Positions 1 through 5,873 of a DNA stretch of 13,464 nucleotides are shown here, piece after piece; position 1 is the first letter of the stretch; each line of letters starts with the position of its first letter. The notes beneath the pieces are model-generated. The model had not been told where the DNA came from. It ran no database searches and worked only from the letters and a program-made list of their open reading frames with translations. Source of the DNA: Deltaproteobacteria bacterium UBA3076 (GTDB lineage Bacteria > Desulfobacterota > Dissulfuribacteria > Dissulfuribacterales > UBA3076); the NCBI GenBank assembly GCA_002367355.1, contig DFBQ01000090.1:1676-15139 (forward strand), given 5' to 3'. A program made the position numbers and the translations under genes.

Positions 1-56
1 CTCTGAAATCAGTTTGAACTTACAGCTATTTTATAAGAAATCTTGGAGGACACAAA

Positions 57-887
57 ATGCAAAACTCTTTTCTGCAGAACACAACACATGCTTCGTGCCG
101 GAATTCCCTCTTGGAGAGAGAATCCATCCGACATCGATCTCCAAAAGCGTATCGTGCAACCATCGTGCTTTTGCTTAGCCTGCTTGTCCTTGCCGGTTGT
201 GCACGCTACGGACATCGTGTTTCCCCTGTTCCCTTGCCAGGGGCTCAACCTGAACATATGACGGTGAATGGTGTCGAAATGCTGGCCGTTGCGTTCCTGG
301 ATGCAAAGACCGCAGAGGATCGGTTTGGCTTTGACGTGCGAGGATCAGGGCTTTTGCCGGTCCAATTAGTCATTGATAATCAGGGTACACAGAAGGTGAG
401 TATAAATTCCGGGCAGACATTCCTGATTGATCAAAATGGGCAGGCCTGGCCTCTTCTTTCAGCCGAGGAAGCCTATCAACGGGTGAAGGGCCATGTAGAA
501 ATGGGCGAAACAGCAAAAAGCACTGTAAAACCCGCTGTTTTACTCGGGGCTGCAGGTGCCCTAGCAGGTTTTGCCGTAGGCATCCTTACAGGGGAAGATA
601 TCGGCGGAAGTGTGGGCAAAGGTGCGGTCCTCGGAGGTACAGCCGGGGCGTTGGCAGGTGGGACAGCAGCCTATGCCACTGCTCCGGAAAAAATCAGGAC
701 CGACCTGGCACAAAGGACGCTGCGCAACCGGCCTGTCGAACCCGGACAACTGGCCCATGGATTTCTTTTCTTCCCTGGACGCAAAGAGGCCGTATCTGCT
801 CAACAGCTCCGTTTGGCCATTACCATCGGTGAAGAACCACACGTCCTGAATTTGCTCCTGGCAAATTCCCGTGTGCCGGAACTTTGA
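57..887 (+). CDS. Glycine-zipper outer-membrane lipoprotein of unknown function
   Basis: This 276-residue protein is probably a lipidated envelope protein of unknown function. A hydrophobic stretch at about residues 36-47 ends in a lipobox, LAGC, with Cys48 as the predicted lipidation site. Residues 160-205 form a long Gly/Ala-rich segment with repeated GxxxG spacing (GAAGALAG, GGSVGKGAVLGG, GALAGG). This is a glycine zipper, which in other lipoproteins can insert into or pack on membranes. The flanking parts look like a soluble domain. GGAGG at 45-49 sits about 7 bases before ATG 57 and supports this start. It leaves an unusually long n-region of about 35 residues before the hydrophobic core. 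The next gene, ade, lies 166 bp away and is unlikely to be functionally linked. I recognise no specific family, so the lipoprotein call is firm and the role unknown. Confidence 0.8.
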   Translation: MQNSFLQNTTHASCRNSLLERESIRHRSPKAYRATIVLLLSLLVLAGCARYGHRVSPVPLPGAQPEHMTVNGVEMLAVAFLDAKTAEDRFGFDVRGSGLLPVQLVIDNQGTQKVSINSGQTFLIDQNGQAWPLLSAEEAYQRVKGHVEMGETAKSTVKPAVLLGAAGALAGFAVGILTGEDIGGSVGKGAVLGGTAGALAGGTAAYATAPEKIRTDLAQRTLRNRPVEPGQLAHGFLFFPGRKEAVSAQQLRLAITIGEEPHVLNLLLANSRVPEL

Positions 888-948
888 GGTTCGGGGTATG
901 AATGGCATAATCGCCGGCTAAAACAGCAAACGCCGGTCATTAGTTCAT

Positions 949-980
949 GAATATCGAATATCGAACAAGGAATTTCGAAT
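949..980. repeat. Dispersed repeat, GAATATCGAACAAGGAAT family
   Basis: The intergenic sequence contains GAATATCGAATATCGAAC followed by AAGGAATTTCGAAT. The same pieces recur twice, in opposite orientations, inside the element at 4036-4189. It therefore looks like a dispersed non-coding repeat of this genome. It lies between the lipoprotein gene and ade and encodes nothing. Confidence 0.55.
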
Positions 981-1016
981 CGTGAAGTTTTCTTGTACCT
1001 CACTTTGGCAGAGATT

Positions 1017-1044
1017 TTGCCGGCACTCAGTGTCGTTGTAGAAT
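1017..1044 (+). promoter_or_regulatory. Weak sigma70-like promoter candidate for ade
   Basis: TTGCCG (1017-1022) and TAGAAT (1039-1044) are separated by 16 bp and match the -35 and -10 consensus at 4/6 and 5/6 positions. Transcription would start near 1051, almost on the ATG at 1054. That would give a leaderless or near-leaderless mRNA, which fits the lack of a Shine-Dalgarno sequence before ade. The evidence is weak. Confidence 0.25.
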
Positions 1045-1053
1045 GGCTCAGCA

Positions 1054-2775
1054 ATGACTATGAATCCGACTTTAGACAAGATTATCCGTTTTGGACGAGG
1101 CGAGGAAACAGCGGACCTGTTGCTCAAGAACGGCAAGGTGGTCAATGTTTTCACCGGCGAAATACTCCGGGCCGACGTGGCCGTAGCTGAAGGAATCATC
1201 GTAGGCGTTGGTGAGGGATACGAAGCAGTTAAGGTCGTAGATCTTTCCGGTCAATATGTCTGCCCTGGCTTTATTGACGGCCACATTCATATCGAGAGCA
1301 CAATGCTCTCACCTTATCAGTTCGCCCGAGCCGTGGTTCCCAGAGGCACGACTGCCGTTGTCTGTGATCCTCACGAAATCGCAAATGTTCTGGGACTTGA
1401 AGGTATTCGCTATATGCTGGAGGCCAGCGAAAAGTTGCCCCTCACGGTTTTTGTGATGGCATCTTCCTGTGTTCCTGCCACCCATCTGGAGACAGCAGGA
1501 GCAGCACTCTCCGCCCAGGACCTGGCGCCTCTTTTTGACCATCCACGGGTATTAGGCCTGGCAGAGATGATGAATTTCCCGGGCGTGCTCTACCGCCTTC
1601 CGGATGTTCTGGCCAAGCTGGAAATTGCCGCTCAGCGAGGCCTGCCAATTGATGGACACTGTCCGGGGCTCACCGGCCGTGATCTACAGGCGTACATAGC
1701 TTCCGGCATTAACTCGGATCACGAATGTATCCAGCTTGAAGAGGCATTGGAAAAACTTCGCGCCGGGATGTATCTTTTTATCCGTGAGGGAACTACTGTA
1801 CATAACCTGATTGAACTGCTGCCGGTGGTTACTGCTGATAACGCCCGCCGATGTCTCTTTGTGACAGATGACAGGCATCCAAAAGATTTAATGGACCTCG
1901 GCCACATGGACTATTCTATCCGTCTGGCAGTGCAGGAGGGATTGAATCCCGTTACTGCTATTCAGATGGTAACTCTGAACACTGCGGAACGCTTCCGCCT
2001 ATATGACAAGGGTGCAGTGGCCCCTGGATACCGTGCCGATCTGGTGATCCTGAATGACTTGAAGGATTTTTCTGTGGAAAAGGTCTTCAGCGGGGGTCGC
2101 CTGGTGGCTGAAAACAACATCCCATTATTTGATGAACCACAAAAGACATACGATGTTTCCTCTTCTGTAAATATAGTTTCAGAGGGCCTAAGTTTCGAGA
2201 TCCCGGTCCAGGGAGAGCGGGTCCGCACCATCGGTGTGGTTGAGGGGCAGATCGTAACGGAGGCATTAGAACTGCCTGTAAAACATAGAAATGGTCTTGC
2301 CGTGGCCGACGTGGATCGAGATATCCTCAAACTGGCGGTTATCGAGAGACATCACGCTACAGGCAACATAGGTCTGGGTTTTGTTAAGGGCATAGGCTTG
2401 AAGAAGGGCGCTCTGGCCGGCACAGTAGCCCACGACTCCCACAATCTTATAATAGTAGGCACAAACGATGCGGACATGACCGCTGCTGCCCATGCGGTAA
2501 TCGAGGCAGGCGGCGGATTTGCGGCAATTGCCGATAAGCAGTTGTCGGCAAGGACATTCTTGCCGATTGCAGGCCTCATGTCAGAGGCCCCATTTGAGAT
2601 TGTGCGCAAAGAGATGGATGAACTTCTGTCAGCGGCCTCTGATTTGGGGAGTCCCTTGGAAAATCCCTTCATGACCCTGAGTTTTTTGGCCTTGCCTGTT
2701 ATTCCTGCGCTGAAACTCACTGACCTCGGTCTGGTGGATGTGAATAAATTCGCATTTGTGTCGTTGTTCGTATAG
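1054..2775 (+). CDS. ade: Adenine deaminase
   Basis: This enzyme hydrolyses adenine to hypoxanthine and ammonia in purine salvage in the cytoplasm. The 573-residue length fits the bacterial AdeC family, which belongs to the amidohydrolase superfamily. Visible motifs include PGFIDGHIHIEST at 71-83 (metal-binding His77 and His79), CDPHEIANVLG at 104-114, EMMNFPGV at 171-178, GHCPGL at 201-206, SDHE at 221-224 and FVTDDRHP at 269-276 (acidic metal ligand). The C-terminal region typical of the family contains GTVAHDSHN at 456-464 and GGGFA at 486-490. The protein appears intact. An in-frame stop at 1039-1041 limits the start to ATG 1054 or ATG 1060. Neither has a clear ribosome binding site. The gene stands alone: its neighbours are a lipoprotein and an HExxH protein, and no other purine gene is visible. 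Confidence 0.95.
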   Translation: MTMNPTLDKIIRFGRGEETADLLLKNGKVVNVFTGEILRADVAVAEGIIVGVGEGYEAVKVVDLSGQYVCPGFIDGHIHIESTMLSPYQFARAVVPRGTTAVVCDPHEIANVLGLEGIRYMLEASEKLPLTVFVMASSCVPATHLETAGAALSAQDLAPLFDHPRVLGLAEMMNFPGVLYRLPDVLAKLEIAAQRGLPIDGHCPGLTGRDLQAYIASGINSDHECIQLEEALEKLRAGMYLFIREGTTVHNLIELLPVVTADNARRCLFVTDDRHPKDLMDLGHMDYSIRLAVQEGLNPVTAIQMVTLNTAERFRLYDKGAVAPGYRADLVILNDLKDFSVEKVFSGGRLVAENNIPLFDEPQKTYDVSSSVNIVSEGLSFEIPVQGERVRTIGVVEGQIVTEALELPVKHRNGLAVADVDRDILKLAVIERHHATGNIGLGFVKGIGLKKGALAGTVAHDSHNLIIVGTNDADMTAAAHAVIEAGGGFAAIADKQLSARTFLPIAGLMSEAPFEIVRKEMDELLSAASDLGSPLENPFMTLSFLALPVIPALKLTDLGLVDVNKFAFVSLFV

Positions 2776-2791
2776 CTGTGAAGCATGGTCC

Positions 2792-2820
2792 TTGACATGC
2801 TATGGCTATGACACTATTTT
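2792..2820 (+). promoter_or_regulatory. Sigma70-like promoter for the HExxH protein gene
   Basis: A perfect TTGACA (2792-2797), a 17-bp spacer and TATTTT (2815-2820, 4/6 match) lie in the 83-bp gap after ade. Transcription would start near 2827, about 32 bases before ATG 2859. The position and spacing are good, but activity is only predicted. Confidence 0.5.
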
Positions 2821-2858
2821 TCTTCAGGCCCTAATCCTATAAATAGGTCTGAGAGATT

Positions 2859-3377
2859 ATGCAGACAAGGTACTTCCATGCTGACCATGTCAACGTTCTG
2901 GACGAAGCGATATCTATCTCAGAGGATGTGATAAGCGATTACTTTTCTGTTTCCAGCGACCACTGGGTCAGGAATCCTTATGAAGTCAGGACTCTCAGGG
3001 AAGTTAGTCCATGGGAATACCCAGGCGAGGCCTTTGCACATCTTGTCCGTTATGGAAAAAACATAACGCAGAAACAAAGTGGCAGGGACAGCCGGAAGTT
3101 TTATAGGATTTGCCTCCATGATCACAATATCCTGGATCAGACATCCGGTGGGAAGAGAGAGAGACTGTTTCCTTTTCTAATATATGTGATTACTCATGAA
3201 TTTGTTCACATAATGAGGTTCAGTCGTTATTTTTGTCACCCTGAATTTGATGACCGTAATGAGGAAGAACAGAAGGTCCATCTGGCGACCCATGACATAT
3301 TGACACCTGTAAAAGTTAGAGGTATGGATGCAGTCCTTGATCGATTTCTTCCACATTCACGGTTGAATAAAAACTGA
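2859..3377 (+). CDS. Small HExxH protein, putative zinc metallopeptidase-like
   Basis: This is a 172-residue soluble protein with no signal peptide or membrane segment. The key feature is HEFVH at residues 113-117, preceded by a hydrophobic run (LFPFLIYVIT). That is the usual form of a zincin active-site helix, with two His zinc ligands and a catalytic Glu. An acidic cluster, NEEEQKVH at about 134-141, follows roughly 18-20 residues later and could provide the third ligand of a gluzincin-type site; His141 and His145 are alternatives. The start is ATG 2859, with only a weak purine-rich ribosome site (GAGAG) upstream. A promoter is predicted at 2792-2820. I do not recognise a named family. A peptidase role is inferred from the motif alone, and the protein could be a catalytically inactive relative. 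Confidence 0.7.
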   Translation: MQTRYFHADHVNVLDEAISISEDVISDYFSVSSDHWVRNPYEVRTLREVSPWEYPGEAFAHLVRYGKNITQKQSGRDSRKFYRICLHDHNILDQTSGGKRERLFPFLIYVITHEFVHIMRFSRYFCHPEFDDRNEEEQKVHLATHDILTPVKVRGMDAVLDRFLPHSRLNKN

Positions 3378-3475
3378 ATATTTATTATATGCCAATCTGA
3401 TGCTTTGGTTTAAGCACATCTGGAAATAACTTTGAGTAAGCAGGGCATCTGAGCAGAATTATTGGAGGTTAGTAT

Positions 3476-3772
3476 ATGCCTATTTATGAGTATGAGTGCG
3501 AATTTTGTGGAGACGTTATAGAGAACTGGCAGAAGTTTTCTGATGCACCACTTACCACATGCAAATCCTGTGGCGGCAATCTGCACAAGCTGATTTCCCA
3601 TTCCTCCTTTCACTTGAAGGGTAGCGGCTGGTATGTAACCGATTATGCCGGGAAAAAGAGTGGAATTGCGGATTCAGAAAAGTCTGAGTCAAGCCCTGAC
3701 AAAAAAAGCAAAAAGGATACCGGTTCTTCTACCGACTCTTCATCCAGCAGTTCCTCCGACACTACTCCATAG
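3476..3772 (+). CDS. FmdB-family zinc-ribbon protein
   Basis: This is a 98-residue protein of the FmdB family, named after a putative regulator of formamidase/acetamidase genes. The N-terminus, MPIYEYECEFCG, is diagnostic. Cys8 and Cys11 pair with Cys29 and Cys32 (CKSCGG) to form one zinc ribbon. The next stretch, about residues 33-62 (NLHKLISHSSFHLKGSGWY), is also typical. The last 35 residues are a low-complexity Ser/Lys/Asp tail that is probably disordered, as in many family members. GGAGG at 3464-3468 lies 7 bases before the ATG and fixes the start. The molecular function of the family is poorly known. The neighbours do not indicate an amidase role. Confidence 0.9.
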   Translation: MPIYEYECEFCGDVIENWQKFSDAPLTTCKSCGGNLHKLISHSSFHLKGSGWYVTDYAGKKSGIADSEKSESSPDKKSKKDTGSSTDSSSSSSSDTTP

Positions 3773-3893
3773 TCCGGACAAGCCGGAACCAAACAGGTTT
3801 GAAGATAAAAAAAATTGATTGTGTTTCAGAATTTTCTGCCGGAAAAAACGCGAAATAAGTAACTTCTCAATAAGTCCGGGTACCAGTCACTGG

Positions 3894-3913
3894 ATTCCCG
3901 CCTTCGCGGGAAT
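3894..3913. repeat. REP-like palindrome (ATTCCCGC / GCGGGAAT)
   Basis: ATTCCCGC and GCGGGAAT form a perfect 8-bp stem around a CTTC loop. The setting, CACTGG before and GACG after, matches a widespread class of bacterial intergenic hairpins of the TGGATTCCCGC...GCGGGAATGAC type. In an RNA it could stabilise or terminate the fmdB transcript. There is no U-run after it. Confidence 0.75.
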
Positions 3914-4035
3914 GACGTCCGGTAGTACCGTATACTTTTCATCTATACTACTTTTAGAATACCTGCAGCAAAAATCATTCCAAATCCTTGTTTTTCTGAC
4001 CAACTATTTTTCGAAAATTCGGCGTCTTTCATTTT

Positions 4036-4189
4036 GTAGTTTACACTTTTCGAGGTTGGTTCTTTAGTCATCTATTTTGAATATCGAACCTCAGAACAAG
4101 GAGCCGCAGAATTTCGAAGGTATTATTTCGACATTCGATACTTCTTGTTCGATATTCTGCGGTTCAAAAAAATAAAAAGTGTAAACTAC
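4036..4189. mobile_element. MITE-like element with 15-bp terminal inverted repeats
   Basis: GTAGTTTACACTTTT (4036-4050) and its exact reverse complement (4175-4189) enclose 124 bp with no gene. TTTT lies directly outside both ends and could be a 4-bp target duplication, but it is low complexity. Inside, GAATATCGAAC (4079-4089) is an exact inverted partner of 4147-4157, and CCGCAGAAT (4104-4112) of 4154-4162. The inner part holds two inverted copies of the repeat family seen at 949-980. The structure fits a miniature non-autonomous transposable element or a fold-back repeat. No transposase is present in the window. Confidence 0.5.
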
Positions 4190-4251
4190 TTTTGGGATAA
4201 TATGAAGGATGCCAACGCCTACGATGTTTTTTTGTCATGGTTCCGTTGCTA

Positions 4252-4281
4252 TTGACCGAATATAAAAAGAAGAGGTAGAAT
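4252..4281 (+). promoter_or_regulatory. Sigma70-like promoter for rlpA
   Basis: TTGACC (4252-4257, 5/6) and TAGAAT (4276-4281, 5/6) are separated by 18 bp. Predicted initiation near 4288 leaves a short leader of about 24 bases before ATG 4312, with TGAGG at 4301-4305 as ribosome site. Confidence 0.5.
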
Positions 4282-4311
4282 ATTTTTATTTGTGTATTTT
4301 TGAGGTATGCC

Positions 4312-5172
4312 ATGAAATATTCGTGGCTGTCGATATCAGCCGTCTTTAGAGACAGAAACGATTTAGAACCTGCACGCACATGTCGGCACAAGCGGTTTTT
4401 GAAGTTTCATAATAAAATCGGCTTTAGTGCCTTTTTTCTTGTTTTTTCCCTCTTTTTTTATTTATCAGGTTGTGGGCATCAACATATATCACCACCATCA
4501 ATAACAAAGATGCCCGTTCGGGAATTACCTGCAACCCAGCGTCCTTACGAGATGAATGGACACGTTTACTATCCCTTGCCGTCTGCCGAAGGTTTTGTGG
4601 AGGAAGGGTATGCATCCTGGTATGGAAAGAAGTTTCACGGAAGGCCGACCGCCAGTGGTGAGCCATATAATATGTACGCTATAACTGCTGCCCATCGTAC
4701 GCTACCGATGAATACATATGTAAGGGTATTCAACCTTGAAAATGGGCGGGAAGTCGTAGCCAGAATCAATGATCGCGGGCCTTTTGCCAAGAAGAGGATT
4801 ATAGATCTCAGCTATGGAGCAGCCGGCAAGGTGGGGTTGATCGGGCCGGGGACGGCAAAGGTGAGGATAGAGGCATTGGGAGAGGTCCGAATTGGAGCTG
4901 GAGGTCCCGCTGCATTTAAGCCACATCCTGATTTCAGAAGAGGAAAATTCTATATACAGGTAGGGGCTTTTCTGGAACCGGACAACGCCAATGCCCTGAG
5001 GCGAAAAATGGCCGGATATTATAAGGATGTGGTTGTTTCTCACCAAGCAAGAGAAGATCAGACCCTTTACAGGGTGCAGGTATTTGCATCCACTGAGTAT
5101 AATACAGCCAAGAATTTTGAAGCCCGGCTTGAAAGCTCAGGTTTCTCGGGGGCCTTTGTGGTTGCGAGATGA
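4312..5172 (+). CDS. rlpA: RlpA-like lipoprotein with SPOR domain
   Basis: The protein resembles RlpA, an outer-membrane lipoprotein. In Pseudomonas RlpA is a lytic transglycosylase that cuts glycan strands lacking stem peptides at the septum. From ATG 4312 it has 286 residues. A hydrophobic segment (about 37-50) ends in the lipobox LSGC at Cys54. The double-psi beta-barrel domain spans about 97-190, with [25 protein letters not shown] (His128) and INDRGP (Asp154); these match the catalytic His and Asp of RlpA. A SPOR domain, binding denuded peptidoglycan, spans about 212-286 (KFYIQVGAF ... YRVQVF ... FVVAR). ATG 4312 has TGAGG 6 bases upstream. The frame extends 12 bases further to a TTG at 4300. 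TTG 4399 would give a more usual 25-residue signal but lacks a good ribosome site. Whether this copy is an active enzyme is inferred. Confidence 0.9.
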   Translation: MKYSWLSISAVFRDRNDLEPARTCRHKRFLKFHNKIGFSAFFLVFSLFFYLSGCGHQHISPPSITKMPVRELPATQRPYEMNGHVYYPLPSAEGFVEEGYASWYGKKFHGRPTASGEPYNMYAITAAHRTLPMNTYVRVFNLENGREVVARINDRGPFAKKRIIDLSYGAAGKVGLIGPGTAKVRIEALGEVRIGAGGPAAFKPHPDFRRGKFYIQVGAFLEPDNANALRRKMAGYYKDVVVSHQAREDQTLYRVQVFASTEYNTAKNFEARLESSGFSGAFVVAR

Positions 5173-5194
5173 GGCGGAGAGGCCTGTATTTTGC

Positions 5195-5223
5195 TTGACA
5201 GGTATTTCTGTGGGCCGTAATTT
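5195..5223 (+). promoter_or_regulatory. Promoter candidate for the gsp operon
   Basis: A perfect TTGACA (5195-5200) is followed after 17 bp by TAATTT (5218-5223), a poor -10 match (3/6). It lies just after rlpA and about 165 bases before the chosen gspG start. A transcript from here would carry a long leader containing the repeats at 5238-5355. Confidence 0.4.
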
Positions 5224-5237
5224 AATACTGATAATTG

Positions 5238-5309
5238 AGGAATTGCGAATTGAGGGATTGAATGTACTGTAATGATTATGATTTAGGAATTGCGAATTGA
5301 GGGATTGAA
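5238..5309. repeat. Two 25-bp direct repeats in the gspG leader
   Basis: An identical 25-base sequence occurs at 5238-5262 and 5285-5309. It begins AGGAATTGCG and ends GAGGGATTGAA. The copies are 47 bp apart, in the untranslated region before gspG. The AATTGAG core in each copy is complementary to the CTCAATT units at 5326-5355, so the leader RNA could fold in several alternative ways. Confidence 0.8.
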
Positions 5310-5325
5310 GATATTCATCGATTTT

Positions 5326-5355
5326 AATTTCTCAATTTCTCAATTTCTCAATTTT
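5326..5355. repeat. Octamer tandem repeat AATTTCTC x3
   Basis: Three perfect copies of AATTTCTC (5326-5333, 5334-5341, 5342-5349) and a partial AATTTT lie 31 bases before the gspG start. This is the first of the series of 8-bp (in one case 7-bp) period repeats found at the junctions of the gsp operon. Confidence 0.85.
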
Positions 5356-5370
5356 GTAAAGCATGATATC

Positions 5371-5378
5371 GCCGGAGG
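5371..5378 (+). promoter_or_regulatory. Ribosome binding site of gspG
   Basis: GCCGGAGG ends 8 bases before TTG 5387. It is the best Shine-Dalgarno match in this region. It favours the TTG start over ATG 5363, which lies upstream of the site, and over ATG 5423, which has no well-spaced site. Confidence 0.6.
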
Positions 5379-5386
5379 TACTATTT

Positions 5387-5836
5387 TTGAGAAAAAGACT
5401 ATATAACCGCAGTTCTGTAGGGATGCTTGACAGGGATTCGGGTTTCACCCTGATTGAACTCCTTGTGGTGGTAATAATCATCGGGCTTTTGGCTTCCCTG
5501 GTAGCACCCAAATTTTTTGGAAAGCTGGGAATGAGCAAACAAAAGACTGCAAAGGCCCAGATCGAACTCTTTGGTGCTGCTCTTGACGAGTTCCGCCTGG
5601 ACAACGGTCGTTATCCCGGTACTGAGGAGGGCCTTTTGGCCTTGCGGGACAAGCCGGACGGTCTTGAGAATTGGGCTGGACCTTACCTGCCCAAGGCCAT
5701 TCCAAAGGATGCATGGGGGCACGACTATGCCTACAGTTCTCCCGGAGAACACTATGATTATGATCTTATCAGTTACGGCCGCGACGGAGAACTAGGCGGC
5801 GAGGATGAAGACTCAGACATAGTAAGTTGGGAGTGA
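5387..5836 (+). CDS. gspG: T2SS major pseudopilin GspG
   Basis: GspG polymerises into the periplasmic pseudopilus that drives secretion. Starting at TTG 5387 the protein has 149 residues: a 19-residue leader, then the prepilin peptidase site DSG|FTLIE with Glu at +5, and a hydrophobic helix (about residues 20-42). Family hallmarks follow: RLDNGRYPGTEEGLLAL, a GPYLPKAIPKDAWG loop, and a C-terminal acidic loop RDGELGGEDEDSDI matching the calcium-binding site of GspG. These separate it from type IV pilins. The frame extends to ATG 5363, but the ribosome site at 5371-5378 lies inside that extension. ATG 5423 would give a shorter leader of 7 residues. GspG leads the operon here, ahead of gspE and gspF, unlike the C-D-E-F-G order of enterobacteria. 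Confidence 0.93.
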   Translation: MRKRLYNRSSVGMLDRDSGFTLIELLVVVIIIGLLASLVAPKFFGKLGMSKQKTAKAQIELFGAALDEFRLDNGRYPGTEEGLLALRDKPDGLENWAGPYLPKAIPKDAWGHDYAYSSPGEHYDYDLISYGRDGELGGEDEDSDIVSWE

Positions 5837-5841
5837 GGGAA

Positions 5842-5873
5842 TTGGGTGATTTAGTGATTGGGTGATTGGGTGA
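5842..5873. repeat. Octamer tandem repeat TTGGGTGA/TTTAGTGA x4
   Basis: Four 8-bp units are contiguous: TTGGGTGA (5842), TTTAGTGA (5850), TTGGGTGA (5858), TTGGGTGA (5866). They begin 6 bases after the gspG stop and run into the first codons of gspE. The repeat provides both candidate gspE start codons (TTG 5858, GTG 5870) and the GGTGAT at 5845-5850. Confidence 0.9.
5845..5850 (+). promoter_or_regulatory. Repeat-derived Shine-Dalgarno for gspE
   Basis: GGTGAT is complementary to the ATCACC of the conserved 16S rRNA 3' end, the downstream half of the extended Shine-Dalgarno. It lies 7 bases before TTG 5858, an ideal spacing, but is part of the octamer repeat. No purine-rich GGAGG site is placed correctly for gspE. 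Confidence 0.4.

Larger units (their letters stand above)
3773..4311. other. Gene-free interval between fmdB and rlpA
   Basis: This stretch of about 540 bp has no convincing gene. It contains a short perfect hairpin (3894-3913), AT-rich DNA, a MITE-like inverted-repeat element (4036-4189) and a promoter candidate for rlpA (4252-4281). An 82-codon open frame at 3819-4067 runs across the hairpin and part of the element, so it is not considered a gene. No classic rho-independent terminator follows fmdB. Confidence 0.7.

Noticed and set aside
14..37. TTGAAC ... TATAAG as promoter of the first lipoprotein gene
   Set aside because: The spacer is only about 12 bp, too short for a sigma70 promoter. 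The real promoter may lie before the window.
2782..2821. AGCATG/CATGCT hairpin and T-run as terminator of ade
   Set aside because: The stem is only 6 bp and the T-run starts about 14 bases after it. The T-run region fits better as the -10 of a promoter.
3819..4067. 82-codon open frame between fmdB and rlpA
   Set aside because: It crosses the REP-like palindrome and enters the MITE-like element, has no ribosome site and no recognisable protein features.
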